64,000 bases of DNA, taken from NCBI GenBank assembly GCA_905160935.1, contig CAJHZI010000575.1, forward strand, positions 36,001 to 100,000, in the 5' to 3' direction. The notes under the pieces were generated by a model that was not told the origin of the DNA, ran no database searches, and saw only the letters and a list, made by a program, of their open reading frames with translations. The translations under genes were made by a program, and so were the position numbers. Below, one piece after another: positions 33,404 through 44,471 of this stretch (positions are counted from its first letter, which is position 1; each line of letters begins with the position of its first letter). The stretch is from Enchytraeus crypticus. Its lineage: Eukaryota; Annelida; Clitellata; Enchytraeida; Enchytraeidae.

Positions 33404-35878
33404 TCATCTTCTCTGAGTTGATCTTAAATAGTTATTCTGTACAATTTTCTGCTTTCCACTCTCTACCTGCGTGGAGAACCTTACAACTCTTCTATCTCGT
33501 TCTGGACCGGACTTACTGTTTCCTAGTCTAGGAAGTTTGACGTCTGCCTCCATTCGACTTTCCCTATCTAAACTCTTTGGTCGAGGACCGAGACCGAGAT
33601 GCGGATCGGAATAAATGTTATCCAGCCAGCCTTCCAGCTGAGCGACACGATCGAGACTATCTCGCAGCTTTTCTCTAGTTCTTAGAAGTTCTGCCATGGT
33701 TTCAGGAGATTCTGTTGTCGGAGTACGCCCACTTCGACGTTCATCCACTGATCTCTGGAGAGATGTTTCCTCCAATAGTTTTCTGTGAGCGTTCAGTATA
33801 TCCTGATATTTGATTTTCATGATGTCAATCTCTGAGGTGGTATCATTCTTCTCGAATTCAATGTTTTCGGCGGAAGATTCTACGTCTGAGCGGGTTTTAA
33901 AATTGCGCCTATCGATCATTTGAAGCAGGGCAGTAACTTTTGATTGCAGATCAAATATATGCGCTTCCTTCTCTAGAATCAATCGCTTCATAGCAGAATC
34001 TATTCTAGTTTGTGATCCTTGAACTGACAACTCGTCGTAGGATGATTTTAATTTAACCAAAGCTATCTCTAATTTATAGTTCTTTTCCGAAAGATCGCTA
34101 AGCTGTTGACTGAGCATCGTTTCAGCATCTGCTGTTTCCCTGAGAAGGGCTCTTGAGCTGCCCTTTGAGCTCATGATTTCCCTACTGTCGCTAGCCGAGG
34201 ATAGGTTGTCACACGATTTCACAGCCTTCGGTGCTTCTGTATCTGTTGATATTTGGATTTCAGTTTTGTGTGGTTGTAATTCTTTCGCATTAGTTTCAAG
34301 TTTACCCTTCTTCAATTCTTCTGCCTCCACTTTAAGCTTATTCATCTCCTTCTGTGTTTTACTTAACTCAGACGTTGTAGCAGCTAATGATTCCTTTACT
34401 GCATTCAGTTTCGTTTCACCGTCGCGAATGGTTTGCTTCAGTTTCAAGTTTTCTTGATGTAATGTTGATTTCACTGCGCCACTGTGTGACTCGAAGTCCG
34501 TCAATTTACTTTTACAATCTTGTAACTCTCTTCTCAGTTCCTTCAGCTTCTTTGATTTCCATGCCAGTTCTTGCTTCAGTTGTCTCACCTCCTTCAGAGC
34601 ATTAGCTTCTGATGTCGCGCTTATAGACATATTGCTTACTTCATTTTTAAAGTTTTGAAGAGCCTCTATTGCGTTTTTCAGTTCGTTGTCTTTTTGCATC
34701 TGTGTCTTAATAAATTCCTTTTTGTTTCGCCTGTTAGATTCTTGTAATAGTTTCAGTTCAGATCTTACTTTGTTTAATTCTTCGTTTCTATCGCTCAATT
34801 TTTGCTGTAATAATTTACCTTCATTTACAGATATATGATTTTGTGTTTCACATGAATAAACTTCTTGTTTATCTTTGTTTGGCACATTACTGTCGATTCC
34901 ATGAGAAAATAAATTATCTAAACCTAAATCAACAAAATTATCATAACTATTTTGTCTTTTGCTACTGCTTGGTTTAAGATTTTTCACTAACTGTTCCTTC
35001 AGTAAACTGATTTCTCTATCTCTCTCATCCACAATCTCTCTCAAATCTTCTATCTCATGTTTCACCTTCATAAAACTACTCTTATGCTCAACAATCAATC
35101 TCTTATTTTCACTTGTCAAATCCTCCATCATTTTTGTCTGTTGAGCTAATTTCTCGCGGCACTCTTCCTGGTGATGTTTTGCTGTTTCCGTAAGTTTTCG
35201 CTCCAGTTTAAATTTATGAGATCTTAATTCTTCCAAAAGCTGCTGATTCTCCTCTAGTTCTTTTCTAAGACGACTGTTTTGCGCATCCATTCCTGTGATG
35301 ACCACGCGACGTTCTTCTTTTATGACTTCAATCTGATTTTGAAACGCATTCTTTATTTTATTTAGTTTCTCATTCTTATTCCTATCCTGATCTTCAAGTC
35401 GCTGCTTTAATTCACTCATTTCTTTACGTACGACCTGTTCTCGTTTCTCCACCTCTTTACGAGCCTTCTCCTCTGCGTCTAGATCCACTTTGAGTTTGTA
35501 GACATCTTTCTGCATTTGCTCGTATGACGCTAGTTTTTCTCTGTTCTCTTCTTCCCTAGACTGGAGAGTGTTTAATTTATTTCCCAGTTTCGTGATATTC
35601 TCTTTTAGTCTAAGTCGTTCCTCGTTAAAAGATACTTCCTTAGCATCGCTTTGCCTCCTCGAGAGACTCAGCTTATCCAGAAGTTCATCATTTTCATCGT
35701 TCAAACGCTGCAGTCTTTTCTTCAATGATTCGATTTCTGATTTCTCTAAATTGCTGACTTCTTCAGTCTTCCCATTTTTACCATCCAACCTTTCGCCCTG
35801 ATGGTTACTTACAGTACCTGACAGTACTGACAGTGCCTGACGGTTACTGACGGTAACTGATTTCTTCTTGGTAGTCAT
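33404..35878 (-). CDS. Intronless 824-residue coiled-coil protein
   Basis: A single open frame of 824 codons, far longer than chance in this AT-rich DNA. It starts at an ATG (MTTKKKSVTVSNRQALSVLS) preceded by an AT-rich leader with no alternative upstream ATG in frame. Residues 1-45 are basic, Ser/Thr-rich and internally repetitive (SVTVSN / GTVSNH). Residues of about 45-310 and 350-730 are heptad-rich coiled coils dense in Glu, Lys, Leu and Gln, separated by a Ser/Asn-rich linker (KPSSSKRQNSYDNFVDLGLD). The C-terminus is a distinct conserved-looking block: LEGWLDNIYSDPHLGLGPRP, KLPRLGNSK, then a basic RDRRVVRFSTQVE. No transmembrane segment or catalytic motif is seen. It could be a centrosomal, ciliary or cytoskeletal scaffold, but that is inferred from composition only. 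It is intronless while its neighbours are intron-rich; I saw no poly(A) or target-site scar, so a retrogene is possible but unproven. Confidence 0.85.
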   Translation of the reverse strand: MTTKKKSVTVSNRQALSVLSGTVSNHQGERLDGKNGKTEEVSNLEKSEIESLKKRLQRLNDENDELLDKLSLSRRQSDAKEVSFNEERLRLKENITKLGNKLNTLQSREEENREKLASYEQMQKDVYKLKVDLDAEEKARKEVEKREQVVRKEMSELKQRLEDQDRNKNEKLNKIKNAFQNQIEVIKEERRVVITGMDAQNSRLRKELEENQQLLEELRSHKFKLERKLTETAKHHQEECREKLAQQTKMMEDLTSENKRLIVEHKSSFMKVKHEIEDLREIVDERDREISLLKEQLVKNLKPSSSKRQNSYDNFVDLGLDNLFSHGIDSNVPNKDKQEVYSCETQNHISVNEGKLLQQKLSDRNEELNKVRSELKLLQESNRRNKKEFIKTQMQKDNELKNAIEALQNFKNEVSNMSISATSEANALKEVRQLKQELAWKSKKLKELRRELQDCKSKLTDFESHSGAVKSTLHQENLKLKQTIRDGETKLNAVKESLAATTSELSKTQKEMNKLKVEAEELKKGKLETNAKELQPHKTEIQISTDTEAPKAVKSCDNLSSASDSREIMSSKGSSRALLRETADAETMLSQQLSDLSEKNYKLEIALVKLKSSYDELSVQGSQTRIDSAMKRLILEKEAHIFDLQSKVTALLQMIDRRNFKTRSDVESSAENIEFEKNDTTSEIDIMKIKYQDILNAHRKLLEETSLQRSVDERRSGRTPTTESPETMAELLRTREKLRDSLDRVAQLEGWLDNIYSDPHLGLGPRPKSLDRESRMEADVKLPRLGNSKSGPERDRRVVRFSTQVESGKQKIVQNNYLRSTQRR

Positions 35879-36373
35879 ATCTAATGCTTAGTGTGGCTGC
35901 TGCACACTCTGAATTGATTATTTATTCTTTTCTTTAGGCCTAAAGGCTATAGTCGTTAATTAAAGTAGTGCAATTTCATAAGTTAGGCCTAGTAAAATTG
36001 TATCCAGTTTATTCCCGTCTGAGAGTATGATAATTTTTTATGAGTATCTATCGGTGTTGCTCTACTTTTACATCATTCCACGCCTCACTGGGAATGATGT
36101 TCATAAGCTCTTGAAGTAATCAGATTTTGTCCAGACGCTCGAGATAACAAAATTAATTCGTCAAATAAATTGCATCTAAAAGTAATTCGCATATGTCAGA
36201 TCTATTCACCTCTAGTATTACTAAGTTGATCGTATTATATTGAAGACAATGACAGCGATACACATTTTTCATCTTTTTATTTCTCTTCGGTTGTTCACCT
36301 AATAATATAAATAAGCACAAATTTTTATATTTTAGGGAAACAGTTACTGAAAATGTAATACATCGCGGAAATT
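35879..36373 (-). other. Upstream region of the coiled-coil gene
   Basis: Presumed 5' UTR and promoter zone by position. I see no clear TATA box or initiator. Confidence 0.35.
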
Positions 36374-36416
36374 ATAGGCCTCTTGTATAACAATAAAGGT
36401 TATACAAGAGGCCTAT
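36374..36416. repeat. Perfect inverted repeat, 18-bp arms, AATAAA in the loop
   Basis: ATAGGCCTCTTGTATAAC, loop AATAAAG, then its exact reverse complement. The plus-strand loop holds a poly(A)-signal hexamer. Confidence 0.95.
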
Positions 36417-36499
36417 GGAGGTGTTATAGAATGTTATAGTTAGTGATCTGTCAAGTGGTAGATCCAAGGTAGCATACATATATTCATACTCAGAGTCTT

Positions 36500-36710
36500 C
36501 TTTCTCGCTTCATATAGAGCACGCCATAGATCACAAAGTTAATCCCTTCATGAAAGGCTATGACTTTTCTTTTACGCTGTGAAGCTTATAGCTTGAAGAA
36601 AAAACAATAAGGTTTCTGAGGAGGTTACCCATTGACTTCTTCAGTATTTGCTTTGTAGCCTCTTACGACGCGTGCCGTTAGCGTTTGGTCTAGTCTTTAG
36701 TGTCTCGGGC
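36500..36710 (-). mobile_element. Dispersed repeat fragment (family D-like composite)
   Basis: GCCTCTTACGACGCGTGCCG and CAAAGTTAATCCCTTCATG resemble parts of the repeat composite at 55440-55760 (CTTTGTGAAGGGATTAATTTG on the other strand). Confidence 0.5.
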
Positions 36711-38311
36711 ACAACACGGTAAGTTTCGGGATTGTATATACGCCTGTAAATCGCAATTGTATACTTAGGTGCATCTAGTACTACTAAATAAACAAATTCC
36801 TATGACATCGAATTTGTAAATAAGATTAATTTAACAAAGTACAAGGAATTCAGTAAACAGGTATGCTTTGAATCGGTTTTTATACTCTTTAAGACGACAT
36901 ATAATTAACTATAGTAGGCTATATATATAGGCATATGTTTTACATGTAGCCAATTGAAAATTTAAATACGGAAATAAATATCACGATCATTCTAGTATAG
37001 ACTAGAATGATAGACGTTAATTAAGCAGGTGGTTAAAGTGACGTCAAAAGATAGGCCTACTAATTAATTATTTATATTTTTAATAAGAAAATGAACTACT
37101 TTAAATTTACTACTTTACTCTCCGTGTAACCCATCAAGTACGAGGATATATACACGCATACACTTTAGAATCAGCTATAGGCCTAGCATTACTCTAGTGC
37201 GCCTACTATAGAAATCAGCTTGGCTGTAAGTGACTCTCTTTAATATTTTAGATTCTGTGCTATAGGCCTATCATAGGGTTTTGCACTTAACATTAAAATA
37301 GTTATGCATAACCGAGTGGATCCATTTCAAGTAGCCTACAGGCTGCAAGCTAGCCGCTAAAGTTAAAACAGGTTATGTTAAGCTTGAATTTCATGTAAAG
37401 TAAACTTCAGTAGATTTGTATAGGCTGTAGGTATTATTTGCTAAGCCTAGGCAAAGACTAAAGGAAACTAAAAGACGGTGCTTATGCTATCGCCGGACTC
37501 TCTCTACCATGGTTACGAAAACAATATGAAAACAAAGCGAGCACGAATTAGAGCCTCTTTTAGCATGTTAGCTGGTTGAATGTTCGACCTCTAGCCAGTT
37601 TGGAGGTTTATCCCCAGTAAACTCCCATTTCCCCAGTGAAGGTGCTTATATTCATAAACTAATAAAATAATTCCACGTCACTAAAGAAAATGACGTAAAC
37701 AAGACTTTTTGTCAACACCTTAAACATAGAACAACAACAACAGAGTACTAATATTGCAGCATAACAAAAATTCGAAACCTGAATGCTGGGCCTCCTCATA
37801 GTTGAACTGATTTAAGTAAGTTAAATGTTCCCGCATGGCTAAACATGTACATGTATATATTTAAGCTGACTGAGCCTAACACAATATACTCAAATATTGG
37901 TATTTCATACTAGGCTAGTTACTTTTACCGGTATAGCATGCATTGGGCTCAATCCTTCTTGGTTGCTTTTTACTTTAGTACCGATCGATGCATTCCTTAC
38001 AATGGACTCTAGTCTATATAGGCCTATAGCATCCACAAAAGCTAAACAAACAATTTACCAATGAATTAGCGCGACTGTAACAAAGTTTCTAAGGGATGTG
38101 ATGAGATTAGATAATATGGAAAATATTTTAATTATGTTTCAAAACTCTATTTCATACTTTAATGACTGCAGTTTATTTCATTAAAAGGGAATAAATGTGA
38201 AACTTCTGTAAACACGCTTAGAATTAAGGCAACATCCTAATGTAATTTTAATTTTAAAGAAAAGGGCCAAGAAAGATGGAATTAAGCTTTTAATAGAACT
38301 ATATTTACATG
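36711..38311. other. Intergenic, nothing recognised except a short hairpin
   Basis: Stops in all frames. A perfect 11-bp inverted repeat lies at 36986-37011 (ATCATTCTAGT, loop ATAG). Confidence 0.45.
36986..37011. repeat. Perfect inverted repeat, 11-bp arms, 4-nt loop
   Basis: ATCATTCTAGT, loop ATAG, ACTAGAATGAT. Confidence 0.85.
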
Positions 38312-40304
38312 CAGTGGCGGTTCTGAGGGGTGGCCTGAAGGACTGGCCACCCCCGTGGCCACCCCAAAAATGGTCAACAAAAATAGTGATTTTTATTGCT
38401 GATTACCATAACATAACAGTGTTAACTTCGTTTGACGGCTGCTGGGACCTTCAGGCATGACCGCCAGGAAAAATCAGGAGCATCAGATGCTCATTTAAGA
38501 CATTGCTTATTTAAGATGCTTGACTGAAGTGTAATACACTTTAATAACGACAATCGAACAGTTCGTTTAAACCACACCGTCAGAACCCGCCATCAGTGAT
38601 ACGTAGGCCCCCTATCATGTTACTTACGCGCAGACTCCCACACTTCCCGAGTCTACACACTGTTTAAAATAGAAAGGCTGCTGAGCTAGAACTTAATGTG
38701 GTAGACCTTCATAATGAGCTTCATTAGCTTATCCGATTGTTGCAACGTAACGAAGCTAAGATCGAATACTGTAGATCAGACCTACTTTTCAATCTGCTTG
38801 ATTTAAAATTGTTTTTTGGAACCAATTGCAGAAGCGTTACATAAGAATTTTAGATTAGCAAAGATTGCAGCAGTCCTCCCTGCAAGTTTTGCCTAGTGCA
38901 AGAGGAGCTTTTCTACAACGACGCTCATAAACATAACATAACAATAATTAGAGTGCTATTGTCGCCAATGGCAACATCGAGCACCATTGAGACATATTCC
39001 AGCCGGTGTTCAAAAAGAAGGTCCAAAACGGCGCAAAAAACAATATACAAAAAATCAGTCTAAAGATAAAGGAAATTAAAGAAAAGGAGGCTTGCGTTCT
39101 AGTCCCAACTCATAGGCACTGGATGGAAAAGAGAGACGGAAAAGATGGGTCTCAAACTGCATATGGAACTGCTCATAGGAAAGCGGAGGGCGATGTCACC
39201 GATGTGATTTAAAAGACGAATTCTAAAGAGTAGATGTAAGAGAATTCCTGGTCTGCGGTGCAACATTGGAGTAGGCAGATTAAGTCAAGTAAAAGTTTAA
39301 TTGAGACACCGATAGAACAACGAATCGGTTGTAGTAGTTTCAGTGCAAATTGCCTAATTGTTTTACGATGCTGCTTCCGTCGAATTACAAAGCTGTTTGA
39401 TTTTACGAAAGACTCCCGCAATCAACTCTCGAACTCTCGTAAAACATCCCAATCTTATATAGTCGAGTAGACGTTAATTTGCTACACTGTAATTGAATCC
39501 ATATAATGCATATTATGGTCTTCGACCTTAACTTGAAGTTTACCTTAGGTCGATTTCAAAGGGTGTGATAAGACAATGAACACGTCTGTTAAGACGTAAT
39601 TAAGGACGCTAGCCATCTGGCTGGGAGTCTTCGAGTCGGTAGATGGTTCATTCTACTTCTCATTCAGTTTTGGGCTTCATCTGAATGAACCATACTCGCT
39701 AGATTGTTTTCTAAAGTTGTAGCAATAGCCTATAGCTAAGATATCATTTTCTTTATTTCTAGCATTTAAGCCTAAAGTACGTAATGGCAATAAATATATA
39801 GATGTAATTCATGTATTAAGTAGGCTATTTAATGAAAGTTTCGTTCAGTTTACATGTTTGCTTTGTCATGATTTGGGAAAATTGAAAGTGTTTCCTTTTA
39901 ATTCGAATTTAAAACGTTTAAGTCTACAAATTTCTACGTTAATTGTTTCAGCCAGTTGTTTAGTATCATTTATAAAACATCATAGTTGGATGAGGCCAGG
40001 GACTGCATGCACTCAACTTCAAGAGATTTTTTATGCTTATTTAGACGGATGTGATGATGATGAAGATGATATGTAATAGAAAAGATTTATTAATGATAAA
40101 TTCTAAAAAGAAAATAATCTCGTATATTTATAATAAGATGCTCAGAAAATATACGGTTTCATGACAATATTTTCAAAAAAATTCCCCCTTCGGGAAGGGG
40201 GTTTAATAGCACCCTCCTCGAAAAAACGCCTCATATGTGCCCCCTAAATTTTGCTTTGCCATCCCTCTGGCCACCCCGTTTTGCATAAGCCAAAACCGCC
40301 CCTG
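38312..40304. mobile_element. Decayed hAT-like DNA transposon, about 2 kb
   Basis: Left end CAGTGGCGGTTCTGAGGGGT and right end (reverse complement) CAGGGGCGGTTTTGGCTTAT form hAT-style imperfect terminal inverted repeats, both followed by a GGTGGCC motif. No long transposase frame survives; one short frame (39858-40076) has no clear similarity. A LINE tail (38938-39230) is inserted. I could not identify a clean 8-bp target duplication, although TTACATG occurs just outside both ends. Confidence 0.6.
38938..39230 (-). mobile_element. LINE 3'-tail insertion (GTGCTCGATGTTGTC family)
   Basis: AATTAGAGTGCTATTGTCGC, CAACATCGAGCACCATTGAG, CCAGCCGG, GGTCCAAAACGGCGCAAA, then AACTCATAGGCACTGGATGG. It extends further into the tail than the other minus copies. 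Confidence 0.7.
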
Positions 40305-40487
40305 TTAAATTACATGTATATGAATATGAATAGATGAATGTATAAAACTACTAAGCATCATTGATTAAGTCAATCAGGTATATAAGAGCATCTATTTGGA
40401 ATTTTGACTTGATGTAATTTAATTTAGATAGATTCTTTCTGATATATTTTGACTAACCGCTGAAATTTCGCAAGTTTCTCATAAGTA

Positions 40488-41166
40488 CGGTGGCTCGCAA
40501 CTGCCATAAATTTTTTCTTTATGAAACAAAAAGCAAAAAAACAAAAAAACAAACAAATCTTTGTTACTATAAATAGCTCACTAGCAGTATCTATATCACA
40601 CATAGTCGATGACAACATCCAGCACTCGATCTTGAATCAAAGGCCAGTCTATGTGCAAAAAATAAAGTTTATTGTCAATGACAACATCGAGCACTCGATC
40701 TCGAGCCAAAGCCAAACCGATGAGCACAAAATTAGGTCAAAAGCGGTGATAATTACAAGGTGTAAGTCTTTGGACTGATTTTCTGCTTTTTGGAATTTGC
40801 ACCGTTTTTGACCTAATTTTGTGCTCATCGGTTTGGCTTTGGCTCGAGATCGATGTTGTCATTGACGAATTCACTTAGTATGACTAATTAACTGAAGTTT
40901 GGATTTGCACCGTTTTTGACCTAATTTTGTGCTCATCGGTTTGGCTTTGGCTCAAGATCGAGTGCTCGATGTTGTCATTGACAATAAACTTTATTTTTTG
41001 CACATAGACTGGCCTTTGATTCAAGATCGAGTGCTGGATGTTGTCATCGACTATGTGTGATACAGATACTGCTAGTGAGCTATTTATAGTAACAAAGATT
41101 TGTTTGCTTTTTTGTTTTTTGGATTTTTTGTTTCAAAAAAAAATTGATGGCAGTTGCGAGCCACCG
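40488..41166. mobile_element. Foldback (TIR) element flanked by TA
   Basis: Both ends are CGGTGGCTCGCAACTGCCAT in inverted orientation, flanked by TA (40486-40487 and 41167-41168). The arms are about 255 bp each and about 97% identical, left from 40488 to about 40743 and right from about 40912 to 41166. The arms themselves contain LINE-tail-like sequence (CAATGACAACATCGAGCACT, AACGGTGCAAA). The centre (about 40790-40870) holds an extra partial copy in the right-arm orientation. A TA duplication suggests Tc1/mariner-type mobilisation. A 16-bp partial repeat of the end (GATGCGAGCCACCGTA) follows at 41169-41184. The high arm identity implies a young element. Confidence 0.8.
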
Positions 41167-41184
41167 TAGATGCGAGCCACCGTA

Positions 41185-42050
41185 CATAGGAGTTTCATCT
41201 AGAAAGTCGTGTATTTACGAAAGGTTTTTAAACAAATATCTGGTCTCACTGTGTCCAACAATCCTAAACTTCAGTCTGCTTCAAATTTTTCATGGCGACA
41301 ACACTGTATTTTGTAAACAAAATTTAATGGAAAATAAAACATTCATTATTTTCTAAAATACAAATAATGCGAATAAATTATTTTGATATTGTTAAGTGCG
41401 TTTGAAACTTAACATTTAATGTATGTTTAATTAGTTTCTTGCCATTGAGTACATAGTTGCAGCTAGCCTACTGCTAATTTGTAGGGCTACTAGCCTGAAT
41501 TTTAGAACTTGATCAAAAACTTATTAATCTGTTTTGCCTACTCTGTGTCAGTTATGAGGTTTAGAAATATTTGTGAATGAACCTATTAGTAAGTTATTAC
41601 TGAAACGAATTAGCAGAAATGGTAAAATCAATTAAGGTTCTGCTGTCGTCAGTATGGCATCGTGGACTGTTAAGGTAAAATTATGCTAAGGTAAAACTAT
41701 AGGCCTACTAAGCTAAACTAAGGTAAGCTAATGAACCCAACTTTATCTTTAAGACATCCGTCCCCATTAATTATGAAGCTAAAGCAGCATTTAATTAGAT
41801 ACAAGTATATCTTTAACCAGCCTGGGTTGTATTTGTAAGGGGGCCGAAGGCTTGCCAGGGAGCCATAAGGGCTTTACCGTAAGGGTAGGTTAAAACTTGG
41901 AAGTTAAAACTTTACGGGGGTCACAAATATGCCAAGGAGATTGATATGCTTGTTTGATTGATATAAATTTCTAGGCTTGCCTATATTAATGATGGGCAAG
42001 CCTAGAAGTTAAGCCCTGCATCAACTTCAGGACGGGATTTGATGTATTGT
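41185..42050. other. Intergenic / 5' flank of MEIOB
   Basis: No coding signal. An inverted repeat with 11-bp arms (CTAGGCTTGCC, 13-nt loop) lies at 41971-42005. Confidence 0.4.
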
Positions 42051-42175
42051 TGTGCTCGCATCGTACCATTAAACAACGTTGGGCTTGGCTAATACTTGAA
42101 TAAGCAACCTCTGTGGAAGACTGAGTGCTGACTGCCTTAATAATATAAAATAAGCTCAGGGTGTTTGAAGACTAT
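42050..42175 (+). mobile_element. 5S-rRNA-derived SINE (SINE3-like) fragment
   Basis: CGTACCATTAAACAACGTTG, GGCTTGGCTAATACTTG, ACCTCTGTGGAAGACTGAGT and GCTGAC follow the 3' two-thirds of animal 5S rRNA (AAGCAACGTCGGGCCYGGTTAGTACTTGGATGGGTGACC...). A second diverged copy sharing the same non-5S extension lies at 59030-59145. Confidence 0.65.
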
Positions 42176-42307
42176 TTTTAAATCTAGAATGGATTTGCTC
42201 TAATATATTAATGATATTTTCTCTTCATTAACAAATTGGGCTAGTAACTTAATTTTTAAAACTTTTGATTAATATCATATATTGTACTTTCCTTCAGTGT
42301 GCATAAA

Positions 42308-44429
42308 ATGGCGTGGGCTAAGAATTTTGAAGATTTTACTGGTGCTGGTGTTTCAATGAATAGGCGTGGTGGGCACTTGTCAGGCTACCAGTCTGGTGTA
42401 CACAATAGAACTGTGGGAAGTTCTTTCTCACCTAATGATTGGTCCAGTAGTGCTGATGATGGGGCCAAAATAACAATTTCTGGACTTTGTCTTGGTATTC
42501 CGGTACCGGTATGTGTACTTGTATTGTTTATTAGTTATGTGTTATTTTGTTGCTTGTTATTTATGTGTTTATTATTTTGTGTTACTATGTTCTTCATATA
42601 TTCATATATTTATTCATGCTTTAACTGTGCAGAAAAGGATGTGATCTGCCTATCACTGCTGTCAGTCTGGTACTCACTACTAGTTTAGAAATTGTTTTTT
42701 TATTTGGTCGTGGTAAAGTTAGCTGCAGTAGGGATTCTTTAAATTGAAATTGTAGCCATCAGAAAATTTGTGGATGGCCTGAACATTAATGTATGGAAAG
42801 ACAATTAACAAAAAGAAAACCAAAGTGATGAGTGTGTTTAGAAAGGAGGAGGAGGCATTAAGAGAATATGAGAAATGTGGAACAGATATAAAATGTAGAA
42901 TTAATTATTCAAAAAGAGGTCTTCATTAAGAGAAAAGAATTACCAGCAAAAAAGTTCGAAGAAAGACATGAAGAAAAAGGTTATTAGGATTGCAGTGTGG
43001 ACCACACTACTGTACAGTTGTGAAACATGGACGTTAAGAAAGGGGATATTAGAGAACTAGAAGCACTCAAAATGTGGCTATGGAGAAGAATGGAGAAGAT
43101 CAAATGGACTGCAAAATTACGAACGAAGAAGTACTAAATAGGGTTGGAATAAATAGATAATTGAAAGATATCATAAGGAATAGAAAGAACTGGATGAGTC
43201 AGGGAATGGTGTGCTGAAAGAGGTAATTTAGGGTAGAGTGGGAGGAAAAAAGTTATAGGAAGGCTGAAATTTATAATGCTATATGAAGAGAAAGGCAGAG
43301 GATAGCAATATGAGGAGGAGTTATATGCCATGGACCTGTCAACGTGCACTGCACTAAGAGAGAGAGAGAGAGAGTGTGTGTTTCTCTGACAATCTTATTG
43401 AGTCGTTGTTTATAAATCTATTTATTGAATTTTGTTCATTAGTAAACTTTGACGATCTATTTGTTTATTTAATTTCTGCAGTATGTAATAATTAATTAAC
43501 AGCTATGCTAGGAGTCATTTGAAGATAAAGCTGAAGTCTGCCGCAGTGAAAGTTCTTTCAATTTGTTGAAATAAAGTTCATTCATGGCATATTAAATAGC
43601 AAGATAATTTCTTAAGGCTATTTACCATTTCTAAACATTTTCATTTTAAGGGAACAAAAAGCAAATCCTTTATTTTTCAGAATTTGAATCCTGTTTGTTT
43701 CGTTAAGAATATGTGTATTACATGTAGAATGAATAATATGGCATGGGCTTGCTAAGGTAGATTTGAAAGTTATATAATAAAGTATTAATTATCAATTTCC
43801 GTAGGTTACTCAAACCCTTAATCTAAAGTGTGATATTACGATGTGGTAAGTAGTGTGCTTAATTTTGCTATTTGTAGAAATTGGTTGGAGTTATAATCGC
43901 TATGTCAGACTCTCGTAAATTCCCAAACAAGAAAGGTACTATGTTCAAACTTATTGCACTTAATAAGATAAATAAAATTACAGCATCTGTTGTTCACTGA
44001 TTTGCTTCAATTTGATTTAGAGTTGAAGTTAGTTTCTAAGCGGAAATAGTAATTTAAGCTGTGCATGCTTCTTTTAAGTTACAATATTAATGAAACTGAT
44101 TAAAATTTAATATTTAAACATTGTAGTAAGGACCATTCTACACATACATTGTATTTAATAATTATATTCTATTTATCTATGTGGTACCTCTTTGTACCTG
44201 AATTATTTTGAAACGAGGACAATATAACATTAAATTTTTTATGCAGCATTATAGATGCGACGATTGGTCGTTAGGTAGATAGATATGAATTTTTTCTGTT
44301 CGAAATTCATGAGCTTAGGATTTATAGTTAAGCTATCAAGCTGTCACTGAATTATATAAACAATATAATCAATTGATTGACAATATTACATTATATTTAT
44401 CTCAGTGTGTAGTTCATTTAGCAGATATG

Positions 44430-44471
<42 letters not shown>

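Noticed and set aside
39858-40076. 72-codon frame inside the hAT-like element
   Set aside because: No recognisable transposase motif, and too short to support a call.
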